Notes: generated from the sequence alone by a model not told the origin. A stretch of 64,000 nt of DNA from Pseudomonas sp. FP2309 (GCF_030687575.1 NZ_CP117439.1:1860001-1924000); one strand, 5' to 3'; shown: positions 26,230-35,989, counted from the stretch's first letter. Numbers and translations: made by a program.

Positions 26230-27952
26230 TCGGCGTTTCTTCATCGGGATCCGTGTGTGTGTAGAAGCCGTGCAGCAGGCGATAGCGCGAGTGCCGCACT
26301 TGATCGACCCGCGCCTGCACCTGCTGGTCCGGCATGCCCAGCAGAATCAAGGCGTGGGAGGCAAGCATCAGGCTCGACTCCAGCAACTCGGGCACCACTT
26401 CGCTGGCGCCCGCGGCTTTCAGTTCGGCCAACTGGCTGTCGTCGCGCGTGCGCACCAGGATCGGTACCTGGGCGTTGATGCGGCGCGCTTCCTTGAGCAC
26501 CACCAGGGCCACATCGCTGTTGTCCACCGCAATCACCACCAGGCGCGCGCGTTCCAGGCCCACCGCGCTGAGCAGGGCGCCTCGACGACAGTCGCCGTAA
26601 TGCACGCTGCTGTCCTCGGTCGCGGCCTCCTGTACACGTTCGGGGTCGTCATCCAGGGCGATGAACGCTTGCCCCTCGTGGCGCAGAAAACGCCCGATAG
26701 ATTGGCCGACACGGCCGTAGCCACAGATCACCGCATGGCCGTGTAGCTGAGCGTTGAGCGCAGTGATTTGCTCCAATTGCACTTGCTGGTTGGGTTTGCG
26801 GTGCAGGCGCAGGGCGATGGCCGGCGCGGCGCGCAACAGCAGCGGGGTCAGCAACATCGAGCAGAAGGTGGCGGCCAGCAGCAAGCCATTGAACTGGTCC
26901 GGGATCAGCCGGCTTTGCTGCATCTGCGCCATCAGCGCAAAACAGAACTCACCGCCCTGGGCCAGGGCCAGGCCGCTGCGCCAGGCGGTTTCACTGTCGC
27001 TGCCGCGCAGCTTGACCAGTAGGGCGACCACGCCACCCTTGACCAGCATCAGCGTGAGGGTCAGGCCGAGAATCAACAGGCCGTGGCTGAGGAATAGCTG
27101 CAGGTCGATGAGCATACCGATGCTGACAAAAAACAGGCCCAGCAGAATGTCGCGAAAGGGTCGGATGTCCGCTTCGATCTGGTGGCGATAATGGCTTTCC
27201 CCCAGCAGCATGCCGGCCAGAAACGCGCCAAGGGCCGGCGACAGGCCGAGCAGGTGAGTCAACCAGGCGGTGAGCAATACGATCACCAGTGCCAACAGCA
27301 CAAACAGCTCTGCGGAACGGGACGCGGCCACTTCCTTAAACAGACGCGGCAATAACCAGCGACTGGCCAGCAGCAGGCCAACGAACAGCACCACGGTTTT
27401 GCCCAGGGTCAGCGGCAAGGCCAGGTACCAGACCTGGTCGCTGTGGCCGGCAAACACCGGGACCAATGTCAGCAGCAACACGGCGACTACGTCCTGAAAC
27501 AGCAGTACGCCAATCGCATTCTGCCCATGGCTGCTGAAAATTTCCCCGAGGCTGGTCAGCTCCTTGCTGACGATCGCCGTGGACGACAGCGCCAACCCCG
27601 CACCGAGCAGCAACGCTATGCCCGGTGCCACCCCCAGGGCCATCAACAAGCCCCCCAGCAGCGCCGCACACCCCAGCACTTGCAAACTGCCCAGGCCAAA
27701 GACCACGCGGCGCAGGGCCAGCATCTTGGTCAGGGAGAACTCCAGGCCCAGGGAGAACAGCAGGAACACCACACCCAGTTCAGCGAGGTCGGGTAACGCT
27801 TCGCTGTCATTCACCCAATCCAGCGCGGTGGGCCCCACAGCCAGGCCCACACACAGGTAGCCCAGCACGGGGGGCAGTTGCAGCCGGCGAAACAGCGCAA
27901 TCACCACCAGGGATGAGGCCAGAATGATCAGCAGGTTGGCAAACACACGCAT
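26216..27952 (-). CDS. CPA2-family cation:proton antiporter with TrkA-N domain
   Basis: 578 aa, KefB/YbaL-like. About 12-13 membrane helices in residues 1-385 (starting RVFANLLIILASSLVVIAL), with the LGYLCVGLAVGP and FLFSLGLEF motifs of the exchanger family, then a cytosolic RCK/TrkA-N domain with the nucleotide-binding GYGRVGQSIG (about 408-417) and an acidic strand end. Likely potassium or sodium efflux coupled to protons, gated by NAD(H) or glutathione adducts; the exact ion is not visible. It starts at ATG 27952. Confidence 0.92.
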   Translation of the reverse strand: MRVFANLLIILASSLVVIALFRRLQLPPVLGYLCVGLAVGPTALDWVNDSEALPDLAELGVVFLLFSLGLEFSLTKMLALRRVVFGLGSLQVLGCAALLGGLLMALGVAPGIALLLGAGLALSSTAIVSKELTSLGEIFSSHGQNAIGVLLFQDVVAVLLLTLVPVFAGHSDQVWYLALPLTLGKTVVLFVGLLLASRWLLPRLFKEVAASRSAELFVLLALVIVLLTAWLTHLLGLSPALGAFLAGMLLGESHYRHQIEADIRPFRDILLGLFFVSIGMLIDLQLFLSHGLLILGLTLTLMLVKGGVVALLVKLRGSDSETAWRSGLALAQGGEFCFALMAQMQQSRLIPDQFNGLLLAATFCSMLLTPLLLRAAPAIALRLHRKPNQQVQLEQITALNAQLHGHAVICGYGRVGQSIGRFLRHEGQAFIALDDDPERVQEAATEDSSVHYGDCRRGALLSAVGLERARLVVIAVDNSDVALVVLKEARRINAQVPILVRTRDDSQLAELKAAGASEVVPELLESSLMLASHALILLGMPDQQVQARVDQVRHSRYRLLHGFYTHTDPDEETPINPD

Positions 27953-28095
27953 CTCCGTTGCAGGCGGCAGGCAAAAAGCCGCGAGAATCGCTGAATCAGT
28001 TATAGGCCATGCTGACCTGGATCAGGGTTTATCGGCTCGCCAGGGATAATGAGTCGGCCTAAAATGGACGCCTATTCCTGACCAGGTGTTTCGCC

Positions 28096-28332
28096 ATGCC
28101 TCCAGAATGCCAGTTGTTCACCACCTTGGGCTGCCATCTGTGTGAGCTTGCAGAAGCTGAAATCATGCCGCTCGTCGAACACGGGTTGCTGGTGGAGTTG
28201 GTGGATATCGCAGATTCCCAAGCCTTGTTTGAAGCCTACGGCCTAAGGATTCCGGTGCTGCGCCGGGTAGACACCGGTGCCGAACTGGATTGGCCGTTCG
28301 ACACGGAGCAGGTTGTCGCCTTCCTTCTCTGA
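28096..28332 (+). CDS. glutaredoxin-family small thioredoxin-fold protein
   Basis: 78 aa. A CxxC motif at Cys13-Cys16 (LGCHLCELAE) after a short beta strand, followed by a cis-Pro region IPVLRR, gives the DUF836/glutaredoxin-like fold. A thiol-disulfide role is inferred; the partner is unknown. It stands alone, 74 bp before the LexA-controlled gene. Confidence 0.85.
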   Translation: MPPECQLFTTLGCHLCELAEAEIMPLVEHGLLVELVDIADSQALFEAYGLRIPVLRRVDTGAELDWPFDTEQVVAFLL

Positions 28333-28368
28333 GGTTTAGGCGATGGCGGGTTTCCAAATATTACGTTA

Positions 28369-28384
28369 CTGTATGTTTGTACAG
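28369..28384. promoter_or_regulatory. LexA (SOS) box
   Basis: CTGTATGTTTGTACAG fits the gammaproteobacterial SOS box CTGT-N8-ACAG exactly. It lies 22 bp before the start of the DUF2025-type gene, where a repressor would block the promoter. Confidence 0.75.
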
Positions 28385-28406
28385 CGATTGAATAGAGGGA
28401 ACGCCC

Positions 28407-28742
28407 GTGGTGAATGTTGAACAACTGAAAAGCAGCGTCAATCGCATGTCCGCCGACGTCGTGCGCGACGCGGTGAACGAGCTGCGCCTCGATGGTCTGG
28501 TCACGGAAGGCAAGACGCCATTTAACAAAGTGCACTTCAATACCTGCTTTGCCGAGATCGAAGCGCTGTTCCAGCGCGCCGGTTACCACAAGCAACTGGA
28601 TGTGGTGGGTTACCAGGGCTTGCTCTACGCCTTGTACGATCCGGGCCGCTGGGAAGCGGTGGACGTGTTGCGCTGGCTCAAGGAATTCACCGAGGCCGCG
28701 AGTGCTTCGCCAATCCTGCGGGCGGAACTGGCCAAGGCCTGA
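28407..28742 (+). CDS. DUF2025-type small protein, candidate SOS gene
   Basis: 111 aa mostly helical acidic protein with no signal peptide or membrane segment. I believe it belongs to the Pseudomonas-restricted DUF2025 family (PA1123 type), from its length and the segments MSADVVRDAVNELRLDGLVTEG and LYALYDPGRWEAVDVL; this is from memory. Function unknown. It starts with GTG at 28407 or 28410 after GAGGGA. The upstream LexA box suggests induction by DNA damage. Confidence 0.75.
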   Translation: MVNVEQLKSSVNRMSADVVRDAVNELRLDGLVTEGKTPFNKVHFNTCFAEIEALFQRAGYHKQLDVVGYQGLLYALYDPGRWEAVDVLRWLKEFTEAASASPILRAELAKA

Positions 28743-28814
28743 TATCCGCCCTAGGCCGAATCCCGCTTCATGCGGGATAATGCCCGCCGGTTTTTCAAGG
28801 CTTCGAGCATCGGC

Positions 28815-29705
28815 ATGTCCACTTCCGGTTTTTCTGCGTCACAGCATCAGGCCAGCACCCTGTACCTGCCCCCCGGTCTTTGGGCGACAGTACTTGATTG
28901 CCTGTGCGAACACTTCCCGGCAATCAGTCGCGAACACTGGCTGGACCGCATCGCCCGTGGCCGGGTGCTGGATATCAACGGCCAGCCGATCCGCCAGGAC
29001 CTGGCTTACAAAGAAGGCCTGTGCATCTATTACTTTCGCGAAGTGCCGAACGAAAAAGTGATCCCGGTGAAGGAGACCATCCTGTACGCCGATGACCACT
29101 TGGTGGTGGCGGATAAACCGCACTTCCTGCCCGTGACCCCGGCTGGCGAGTACGTCGAGCAAACCCTGCTGCGTCGCCTGATTCGCCGCCTGGACAACCC
29201 TTCACTGGTGCCGTTGCACCGCATCGACCGGCACACTGCCGGGCTCGTGCTGTTCTCGGCCAACCCGGCCAGCCGCGCCGCGTATCAGCAGTTGTTTCCC
29301 ACACGCCGCATCGACAAATTCTACGAAGCCATCGCCCCGGCCCTGCCAGGGTTGACGTTCCCCCTGGTGCACAAAAGCCGTCTGGTGGAGGGCGAACCCT
29401 TTTTCCGCATGCGCGAAGGCGAGGGCGTGACCAACACCGAAACGGCGGTGCAGGTGCGCGAAAAAAACGGCGAGCTGTGGCGCTACGGCCTGTCCCCCGT
29501 GACCGGCAAAAAGCACCAACTGCGTGTGCACATGACCGCCCTCGGCGCGAGCATCTGCAATGACCCGTTCTACCCGGATGTGATCAAGGACGCGGTGGAC
29601 GATTACGCCAACCCCCTCAAGCTGCTGGCCCAGGGCGTGCGGTTTATCGACCCGGTCACCGGGCAGCAACGCAGCTTTCGCAGCGCAATCACCCTCGATT
29701 GGTAA
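28815..29705 (+). CDS. RluA-family RNA pseudouridine synthase
   Basis: 296 aa. It converts uridine to pseudouridine in rRNA or tRNA. The catalytic motif is HRIDRHTAGL with Asp138; an S4-like N-terminal region (RIARGRVLDINGQPI) and the C-terminal GKKHQLRVHM motif are present. This is the YqcB/TruC-like type found beside unrelated genes in Pseudomonas; which uridine it modifies is unknown. The start was taken at ATG 28815; ATG 28770 in frame is an alternative. Confidence 0.9.
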   Translation: MSTSGFSASQHQASTLYLPPGLWATVLDCLCEHFPAISREHWLDRIARGRVLDINGQPIRQDLAYKEGLCIYYFREVPNEKVIPVKETILYADDHLVVADKPHFLPVTPAGEYVEQTLLRRLIRRLDNPSLVPLHRIDRHTAGLVLFSANPASRAAYQQLFPTRRIDKFYEAIAPALPGLTFPLVHKSRLVEGEPFFRMREGEGVTNTETAVQVREKNGELWRYGLSPVTGKKHQLRVHMTALGASICNDPFYPDVIKDAVDDYANPLKLLAQGVRFIDPVTGQQRSFRSAITLDW

Positions 29706-29719
29706 ACCCCACAAACGAC

Positions 29720-29742
29720 AAGGCCCGCGCGAGGCGGGCCTT
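29720..29742. terminator. hairpin terminator between convergent genes
   Basis: AAGGCCCGC-GCGA-GGCGGGCCTT lies between the pseudouridine synthase stop and the convergent lipoprotein gene. The T-run is short on both strands. Confidence 0.65.
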
Positions 29743-29760
29743 GAGGGTAAACGCTAAGAC

Positions 29761-29982
29761 TTACAGGTCTTTAACGGTGCGAACCTGATCTTTGTTGATG
29801 CGGGTGCGCTTGCCGTCAAGTTGTTCGAATTCGTAGAAACCCGAATCTTCATTGTATTTCGGGGTGTCGACAGCCTGGATTTCGCGACCGTCATTCAGGG
29901 TGATCACTGTCGGCGAGGCGCAACCGGCGAGGGTGGCGAGGCCCAGTGCAAGCATGAGAGCGGCGATGGTCCGTTGAGTCAT
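29761..29982 (-). CDS. YgdI/YgdR family lipoprotein
   Basis: 73 aa. A signal peptide ends in the lipobox LAGC (Cys about 21), followed by an SH3-like domain with ITLNDGREIQAVDTPKY and FEQLDGKRTRIN, typical of YgdI/YgdR. Anchored in the envelope; role unknown. The start at ATG 29982 has GGAG upstream; the longer frame lacks a signal peptide. Confidence 0.93.
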   Translation of the reverse strand: MTQRTIAALMLALGLATLAGCASPTVITLNDGREIQAVDTPKYNEDSGFYEFEQLDGKRTRINKDQVRTVKDL

Positions 29983-30062
29983 GGGTGTTGTCTCCGAGAG
30001 AATACTTTTGAGTGCTGACCTTGAGACGTGTAAGACGTCGCCAAAGTTCCTTGTGCGAAGGT

Positions 30063-30665
30063 TCATTCTGACACGTCAGACTTTGGGTGCAACAGCTCAG
30101 GCGTATTAAGGTTGGCCAGGCGCGGATCATCGGCCGGGCACTCCAGGCCCATGCCGCCCAGTTGCAGGAAGATCTTGCGCGGGCTGCGTTCGCCGGCGTG
30201 CCACGCCTGTTCTACCGCGTTTCGCAGTAGGGTGGGGATGATGCAGATCAAGGGTTCCCAGAACTCACCATGGCGCACCATCACTGGCAGCCGTGGATGG
30301 CGCTGCGCGATTTCGCGCAGGTCGGCCAAGAGTTGAGCGTCGATATACGGCACATCGCACGGCAGTATCAGCAGATGGTCATGGCGCGCAGCGGCCAATC
30401 CGGCGCGGATGCCGGCAAGCGGGCCGGGGAAGTCGGGGTTGTCGTCGCCCACCAGTTGGTCGGCATAGGGCGCATACAGCGCCTGGTTGCGATTGCACGA
30501 GATGATCAGGTCGTCCGTCAGCGGTCGCACCAGCCGCTGCAGATGGGCAATCAGCGGCTGGCCGCGCCACGCGAGCAGGCCTTTGTCCTGGCCGCCCATG
30601 CGCTGGCCGCGCCCACCGGCCAAGAGCAAGATCGAGCAGGGAAAGGACGAAGAATCCAGAGACAT
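30063..30665 (-). CDS. mobA: molybdenum cofactor guanylyltransferase MobA
   Basis: 200 aa nucleotidyltransferase that joins GMP to molybdopterin, giving the MGD cofactor. The N-terminal [18 protein letters not shown] binds [11 protein letters not shown] holds the metal-binding Asp, and [13 protein letters not shown] follows. It is divergent from moaB-moeA across 76 bp, so the cofactor genes share a control region. Start ATG 30665. Confidence 0.95.
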   Translation of the reverse strand: MSLDSSSFPCSILLLAGGRGQRMGGQDKGLLAWRGQPLIAHLQRLVRPLTDDLIISCNRNQALYAPYADQLVGDDNPDFPGPLAGIRAGLAAARHDHLLILPCDVPYIDAQLLADLREIAQRHPRLPVMVRHGEFWEPLICIIPTLLRNAVEQAWHAGERSPRKIFLQLGGMGLECPADDPRLANLNTPELLHPKSDVSE

Positions 30666-30741
30666 GGCGGTTCCGCTGCGGCAGGTAAATAGGGGCCTGT
30701 GATATAACACCGGGCTGATCCTTCGACAACCGGACCGTGCC

Positions 30742-31281
30742 ATGAAAGCCAAGGCAGATGCGCCCTTCGTACCCCTGAACATCGCTGTATTGACCGTCAG
30801 CGACACCCGCACCCTGGACACCGACACCTCGGGCCAGGTCTTCGTCGACCGCCTGATCGCCGCCGGCCACACCCTGGCCGAGCGCGTGCTGCTCAAGGAC
30901 GACCTCTACAAAATCCGCGCCCAAGTGGCCCACTGGATCGCCGAAGACGTGGTGCAGGTGGTGCTGATCACCGGTGGTACCGGCTTCACCGGCCGTGACA
31001 GCACCCCTGAAGCGGTCAGTTGCCTGCTGGACAAGCAGGTCGACGGTTTTGGCGAGCTGTTCCGCCAGATCTCCGTGGCCGATATCGGCACCTCCACTGT
31101 GCAATCGCGCGCCCTGGCCGGCCTGGCCAACGGCACCCTGGTCTGCTGCCTGCCGGGCTCCACCAATGCCGTGCGCACCGGCTGGGACGGCATCCTGGCC
31201 GAGCAGTTGGACAACCGTCACCGCCCGTGCAATTTCGTACCGCACCTGAAACAGGCCGCACCGTGTGAATCCCGTGGGTAA
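30742..31281 (+). CDS. moaB: molybdenum cofactor biosynthesis protein MoaB
   Basis: 179 aa MogA/MoaB-fold protein that adenylates molybdopterin. [30 protein letters not shown] and LPGSTNAV are the family motifs. ATG 30742 follows GACCGTGCC; a TATAAC -10-like box is at about 30702. It overlaps the moeA start by 17 bp. Confidence 0.95.
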   Translation: MKAKADAPFVPLNIAVLTVSDTRTLDTDTSGQVFVDRLIAAGHTLAERVLLKDDLYKIRAQVAHWIAEDVVQVVLITGGTGFTGRDSTPEAVSCLLDKQVDGFGELFRQISVADIGTSTVQSRALAGLANGTLVCCLPGSTNAVRTGWDGILAEQLDNRHRPCNFVPHLKQAAPCESRG

Positions 31282-32491
31282 GCCCGGCAAGACCGGCGCC
31301 CTGATGCCGGTAGAACAAGCGCTGCAGCAGCTGCTGGCGATGGCCGAAACCGCGCCGATCCAAGAGCGGCACGCCTTGCCCCTGGCCGAGTGTGACGGCC
31401 GGGTCTTGGCGCAGGACCTGGTCTCCACCCTCGACCTGCCGCCCTGGCCCAACAGTGCCATGGACGGTTACGCCCTGCGTCTGGCGGACTGGACCGGCGA
31501 GCCGCTGGTGGTGAGCCAGCGCATATTCGCCGGTAACGCCCCCCAGCCTCTGGCGGCGGGGACCTGTGCGCGTATCTTCACCGGCGCGCCGGTGCCGGAG
31601 GGCGCCGATTGCGTAGAGATGCAGGAAAACGCGGCGGTTCACGCCGATGAGCGTGTGAGCTTTACCCAGCCGTTGCACGCCCACCAGAACATCCGCCCCC
31701 AGGGCCAGGAAACCACCGTCGGTGAATGTGTGCTGTCGGCCTGCACGCGCCTGGGCCCGATCGAACTCGGCCTTGCCGCCTCCCTGGGCCGCGACAAGTT
31801 GGACGTGGTGCGCCGCGTGCGCGTGGCGGTGTTGTCCACCGGCGATGAGCTGGTTGAGCCTGGCTTGCCCCTGGGGCCGGGCCAGATCTACAACAGCAAC
31901 CGCCGCCTGCTGTGCTCATGGCTCGCGCGTCTGGGATGTGAAGTGATCGATGCCGGGATTCTCCCGGACGACCTGGAGCAGACCCGCGCGCGCCTAGCGA
32001 GCCTGGGCAGCGTGGACCTGATCCTGTCCACGGGCGGTGTGTCGGTGGGCGAAGCGGATTTTCTCGGTATCGCCCTGCGCGAAGAGGGCGAACTGGCCCT
32101 GTGGAAGCTCGCCATCAAACCCGGCAAACCGCTGACCGTCGGCCATTTTCGCGGCGTGCCGGTGATCGGCCTGCCAGGCAATCCAGCCTCGACCCTGGTC
32201 ACTTTTGCGCTGTTGGCGCGGCCGTACATCCTGCGCCGTCAGGGCGTGGCAGAGGTCGAGCCGCTGCGTTTCGAGGTGCCGGTGGGCTTCGACTGGCCCA
32301 AACCGGGCAACCGCCGCGAGTACTTGCGTGGGCGCATCGAGCGGGGCCAGGCGATCATCTACCGCAACCAGAGCTCTGGCGTGCTGCGCAGCGCGGCCTG
32401 GGCCGAGGGGTTGGTGGAGGTGGTGGAAGGGACCACGCTCACGGTCGGTGATCGCGTCAACTTCATTCCCCTCAGCGAAGTCTTGAACTGA
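31265..32491 (+). CDS. moeA: molybdopterin molybdotransferase MoeA
   Basis: 408 aa enzyme that inserts molybdate into adenylated molybdopterin. Signature segments: PNSAMDGYALR (N-terminal domain), STGDELVEPGLPLGPGQIYNSN and ILSTGGVSVGEADF in the MogA-like domain, and GLPGNPAS. GTG start at 31265 inside the end of moaB. It ends 11 bp before the convergent FlhB-like gene. Confidence 0.96.
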   Translation: MNPVGKPGKTGALMPVEQALQQLLAMAETAPIQERHALPLAECDGRVLAQDLVSTLDLPPWPNSAMDGYALRLADWTGEPLVVSQRIFAGNAPQPLAAGTCARIFTGAPVPEGADCVEMQENAAVHADERVSFTQPLHAHQNIRPQGQETTVGECVLSACTRLGPIELGLAASLGRDKLDVVRRVRVAVLSTGDELVEPGLPLGPGQIYNSNRRLLCSWLARLGCEVIDAGILPDDLEQTRARLASLGSVDLILSTGGVSVGEADFLGIALREEGELALWKLAIKPGKPLTVGHFRGVPVIGLPGNPASTLVTFALLARPYILRRQGVAEVEPLRFEVPVGFDWPKPGNRREYLRGRIERGQAIIYRNQSSGVLRSAAWAEGLVEVVEGTTLTVGDRVNFIPLSEVLN

Positions 32492-32501
32492 TGACAGACA
32501 G

Positions 32502-32831
32502 TCAGTAGTCGTCGCCGCGCTCGGTCACATCGCGTTCCACCGGCGCGGCATCCGGGTCATAGCCCACCGGGAACTTGCCCTTTAACGTCCAGGCAAACGC
32601 AATGATCTCGGCGATGGTGCGGTACAACTCCTCCGGGATGCTGTCCCCCAGTTCCATGCGCGCCAGCAGCTTTACCAGCTCGGCGTTTTCATAGATCGGC
32701 ACTTCGTTTTCCCGTGCCAGCTTGAGGATCGCTTCGGCCAGGGCATCGTCGCCCTTGGCGGTCAGGGTCGGGGCCTGTTGTCCGTCGTATTTGAGGGCAA
32801 TGGCCTGGCGTGACGATTCGGTGTTTTTCAT
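32502..32831 (-). CDS. FlhB C-terminal-domain-like type III export switch protein
   Basis: 109 aa. It matches only the cytoplasmic C-terminal part of FlhB/YscU: AIALKYDGQQAPTLTAKGDD, PIYENAELVKLLARMELGDSIPEELY and AEIIAF. The protein begins right where FlhB is cut, without the NPTH autocleavage motif or membrane helices. Such free-standing homologues (FlhX type) can substitute in substrate-specificity switching. It overlaps the fliK-like gene by 4 bp, so the two act together. Confidence 0.88.
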   Translation of the reverse strand: MKNTESSRQAIALKYDGQQAPTLTAKGDDALAEAILKLARENEVPIYENAELVKLLARMELGDSIPEELYRTIAEIIAFAWTLKGKFPVGYDPDAAPVERDVTERGDDY

Positions 32832-34405
32832 GCGGTCTCATCCACCCAACGTTGCTCCAGTCCGGTTTTCGGCCCGCGTGGCGGGGTGCCCAGGTGGCAG
32901 TCCAGGTCGCCGACGTTGAGGCCCGATGTGACCAGGCGCTCGCGCAGGTTGCCCAGGTGGCTTTCGATCAAGCTGGCAGTGAAGGGACGCGTCGCCCACA
33001 ACTGGCTGGACAGTTTGCCCTGGGTCAGTTGCGCCTGGACCTGTAATGGCCCCAGCGGCTCCATATCGAACGCGAGTTCGACGCGCCAGAGCATGTGCTT
33101 GGGGTCTTTGTTGGTTTTGCGTTCAGGCTGGTCCTTGTCCTGCGCCGGTTCTTCGCGCTGGAACTTGACCTGCAGCGGCACGATGTCCTGCAGGGTACGC
33201 AGGGGGATTTCCAATTGCCAGGTGCTTTGCAGGCGACCATCGGCGGTGGTGCCGGTCTGCTCCAGGCTCGACAGTTGGTGGCTCTGCAAGCGCGAAATCG
33301 CCCCGGCGGCCAGGCGCAGCAGGTTTTCCAGATCGCCTTCGCCTTCCAGTTTCGCCATCAGCCGCTCGGGCAGCGGGAAGCTCACCGGCGCTTGCCGTGC
33401 GCTGACCTGGCCGAGGGTATTGAGCGGGCTGCGCACGAAGTTCGGCATGACCTGGGCCAGGGTATTGGCGGCCAGGATCGCATTCAGGTTGGTGGTGGTG
33501 GGCAGGGCCGGCAGCAAATCAGCGACCAGGCGCAGCAGCGCGCCTTTCATGTCCAACGGTGGTACCTGCGGGTTTTGTCCGGCAAGTAATTTGGCTTCCA
33601 GAAACGCACCGCTGTTCTGGATCACTTGGGCCAGCACCTTGGGGTTGCTCACTTGGTCCAGGTCGGGCAGGGCGGCGAGCAAGCGATCCGCTGCGGCGCG
33701 CAGGTCGGCCGAGGTGCTGTCGCCGCGGGGCAGGTTCTGCAACGCCGTGAAGACCGCATCCAGCGAGCCTTGGCGGCTTTGCTGGGTGGCCAGTTGTTGC
33801 GTGACGGCCAATTGATCCTTAAGCCCGCTCAACGGCACAAAGCTCAGGGTTTGCGCGTTTTGCACCACAGCACTGAGCAGGCTGCCCACGCGCAACGGCT
33901 GGGGGCTTTCCACGGTCAGCGTCGCCCCCGCCTGCGCATTGTTGAGCACGGTCACCAGCGAGCGGTAGATCGCCGGTTGCGTGGTGCCCTGGGGCAGCAT
34001 CTGGGTGGTCAGCACCTTGGCCTGCAACAACGTGCCCACCGGCATCCGTTCTGTGTCGATACGGGTCAGGGCCGCCACATTGGCACTCAGGGCCTGCTGC
34101 AAGCTGAGGGTCAGGTTACCCGCCGGGGTCTGGCTCACCGCCACATTGCTCCCCAGCGGCAATGGCTGGGCACTGCTGGCCTGCACCAGGGTCTGGCGGC
34201 CGCCGTCGAGGGTCAACTTGAGCAGTAACTGAAAAGCTTCACCGCCTTGTTTGAGGGCGATGACTTCGGCGTTCGCGGTTTTCCCCGGCTCGATCAGCCC
34301 GATCTGCGGCTCCAGCAGTTTCAGCAAGGCTCCCGTGGCAGGCGCAGGGCTTTGCCCGGCCGTCGGTGTGGGAGCAAGTGTGGGAAGGTTGATCTCGCCG
34401 GTCAT
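32828..34405 (-). CDS. flagellar hook-length control protein FliK-like
   Basis: 525 aa. A long Gln-, Leu- and Ala-rich N-terminal region of low complexity is followed by a C-terminal Flg_hook-type domain (about 430-515) with the LRERLVTSGLNVGDLDCHLG segment. No membrane segment. As FliK acts with FlhB to end hook growth, its overlap with the FlhB-C-terminal-like gene supports a second hook-length or substrate-switch pair away from the main flagellar cluster. Start taken at ATG 34405 (MTGEINLPTL); ATG 34414 is possible. Confidence 0.85.
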   Translation of the reverse strand: MTGEINLPTLAPTPTAGQSPAPATGALLKLLEPQIGLIEPGKTANAEVIALKQGGEAFQLLLKLTLDGGRQTLVQASSAQPLPLGSNVAVSQTPAGNLTLSLQQALSANVAALTRIDTERMPVGTLLQAKVLTTQMLPQGTTQPAIYRSLVTVLNNAQAGATLTVESPQPLRVGSLLSAVVQNAQTLSFVPLSGLKDQLAVTQQLATQQSRQGSLDAVFTALQNLPRGDSTSADLRAAADRLLAALPDLDQVSNPKVLAQVIQNSGAFLEAKLLAGQNPQVPPLDMKGALLRLVADLLPALPTTTNLNAILAANTLAQVMPNFVRSPLNTLGQVSARQAPVSFPLPERLMAKLEGEGDLENLLRLAAGAISRLQSHQLSSLEQTGTTADGRLQSTWQLEIPLRTLQDIVPLQVKFQREEPAQDKDQPERKTNKDPKHMLWRVELAFDMEPLGPLQVQAQLTQGKLSSQLWATRPFTASLIESHLGNLRERLVTSGLNVGDLDCHLGTPPRGPKTGLEQRWVDETA

Positions 34406-34456
34406 CGTGCGCATCGTCTCTGGGAAATTGCCCTCTTTAGCGTAGGGCATCGCATG

Positions 34457-34462
34457 TATAAT
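34457..34462 (+). promoter_or_regulatory. candidate -10 box of the ccm operon
   Basis: TATAAT at 34457-34462 lies 143 bp before ccmA in the divergent ccmA/fliK-like region; no clear -35 was found. The leader contains a 7 bp inverted repeat, AGAGAGC (34478-34484) and GCTCTCT (34513-34519). Confidence 0.4.
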
Positions 34463-34604
34463 GCCGCCCGTCTGCAAAGAGAGCGGTAAAAACCTCACAA
34501 CTATTTGATCCAGCTCTCTAAAATCGGTCGCCAAAGCCGTTATTGTGCATCTTTCTTTAACGGCCGCTGCACCGCCGACTTGAACCGTAAAGGCCCGCGA
34601 TCTC

Positions 34605-35240
34605 TTGACCAGCCCTCTTCTTGAAGCCGTAGCGCTTTCCTGTGAACGCGACCTGCGCCTGCTGTTCGAACACCTCGAACTGCGGCTGGCGGGCGGCGAC
34701 ATGGTGCAGGTCAGCGGGCCCAATGGCAGCGGCAAGACCAGTCTGCTGCGCTTGCTGGCCGGGTTGATGCAACCCACGGCCGGCGTGGTGCGCCTCAACG
34801 GCAAACCGCTCACCGAACAACGCACTGAGCTTGCGCGCAACCTGATCTGGATCGGCCACGCCGCTGGCATCAAAGACGTGCTCACCGCCGAAGAAAACCT
34901 CAGCTGGCTCAGCGCCCTGCATCACCCCGCCCCGCGCGACGCCATCTGGCAGGCGCTGGCCGCCGTGGGCCTCAAGGGGTTTGAAGACGTCCCCTGTCAC
35001 ACCCTGTCCGCCGGCCAACAGCGCCGCGTGGCCCTGGCGCGCCTGTACTTGCCGGGGCCGTCGCTGTGGATCCTCGACGAACCGTTCACCGCCCTGGACA
35101 AACAGGGCGTTGCGCAGTTGGAAGAGCACCTGGCACGGCACTGCGAGCAGGGCGGCACGGTCCTGCTCACCACCCACCACACCCTGGTTCGCCTGCCTGC
35201 CGGTTACCGTGAGCTGGACCTGGGGCGGTGGGCGGCATGA
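34605..35240 (+). CDS. ccmA: heme exporter ATP-binding protein CcmA
   Basis: 211 aa ABC ATPase of the CcmABCD complex that loads and releases heme-CcmE in cytochrome c maturation. Walker A GPNGSGKT (38-45), signature [14 protein letters not shown] and Walker B LWILDEPF. The start codon appears to be TTG at 34605. It overlaps ccmB by 4 bp. Confidence 0.95.
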   Translation: MTSPLLEAVALSCERDLRLLFEHLELRLAGGDMVQVSGPNGSGKTSLLRLLAGLMQPTAGVVRLNGKPLTEQRTELARNLIWIGHAAGIKDVLTAEENLSWLSALHHPAPRDAIWQALAAVGLKGFEDVPCHTLSAGQQRRVALARLYLPGPSLWILDEPFTALDKQGVAQLEEHLARHCEQGGTVLLTTHHTLVRLPAGYRELDLGRWAA

Positions 35241-35905
35241 GTGTGTTCGCCCTGTTGCTCGCCCGCGAAGCGCGGCTGTTGTGCCGTCGCCCGGCTGAAC
35301 TGGCCAACCCGCTGGTGTTCTTCGCTATCGTGATTGCGCTGTTCCCGCTGGCGGTCGGCCCCGAGACTAAACTGTTGCAAACCTTGTCCCCGGGACTGGT
35401 GTGGGTGGCGGCGCTTTTAGCGGTTCTGCTCTCGCTGGACGGGCTGTTTCGCAGTGATTTCGAAGACGGCTCCCTGGAACAGTGGGTCCTTTCGTCGCAC
35501 CCCCTGCCACTTCTGGTGCTGGCCAAGGTGCTGGCACACTGGGCGTTTTCCGGCCTGGCGCTGGTGTTGCTCTCGCCACTGTTGGCGATGATGCTGGGCC
35601 TGCCCGTTGAATGCCTGCCGATCCTGCTGCTGAGTCTGTTACTCGGCACGCCAGTGCTCAGCCTGTTGGGGGCGGTGGGCGCAGCGTTGACCGTGGGGTT
35701 GAAGCGCGGGGGCCTGTTGCTGGCCCTGCTGATTCTGCCGTTGTACATCCCGGTATTGATCCTGGGCAGCGGCGCCTTGCAGGCCGCGCTCATGGGTATG
35801 CCGGCGACCGGTTACCTCCTGTGGCTTGGCAGCCTGACCGCCCTGGCGGTAACCCTGACACCCTTTGCTATAGCGGCCGGCCTGAAGATCAGCGTCGGCG
35901 AATAA
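35237..35905 (+). CDS. ccmB: heme exporter membrane protein CcmB
   Basis: 222 aa integral membrane protein with six predicted hydrophobic segments; the [14 protein letters not shown] segment is conserved in CcmB. The start was set at ATG 35237 in the ccmA stop. It forms the permease with CcmC and CcmD. Confidence 0.94.
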   Translation: MSVFALLLAREARLLCRRPAELANPLVFFAIVIALFPLAVGPETKLLQTLSPGLVWVAALLAVLLSLDGLFRSDFEDGSLEQWVLSSHPLPLLVLAKVLAHWAFSGLALVLLSPLLAMMLGLPVECLPILLLSLLLGTPVLSLLGAVGAALTVGLKRGGLLLALLILPLYIPVLILGSGALQAALMGMPATGYLLWLGSLTALAVTLTPFAIAAGLKISVGE

Positions 35906-35989
35906 TGAGGTCTGACCGAGCGTTATACGTTTTGTCAGTAAAGACCCTACGCTTCTCGCAATGACGAGAAGCAACCGTGAGAAACAGCA

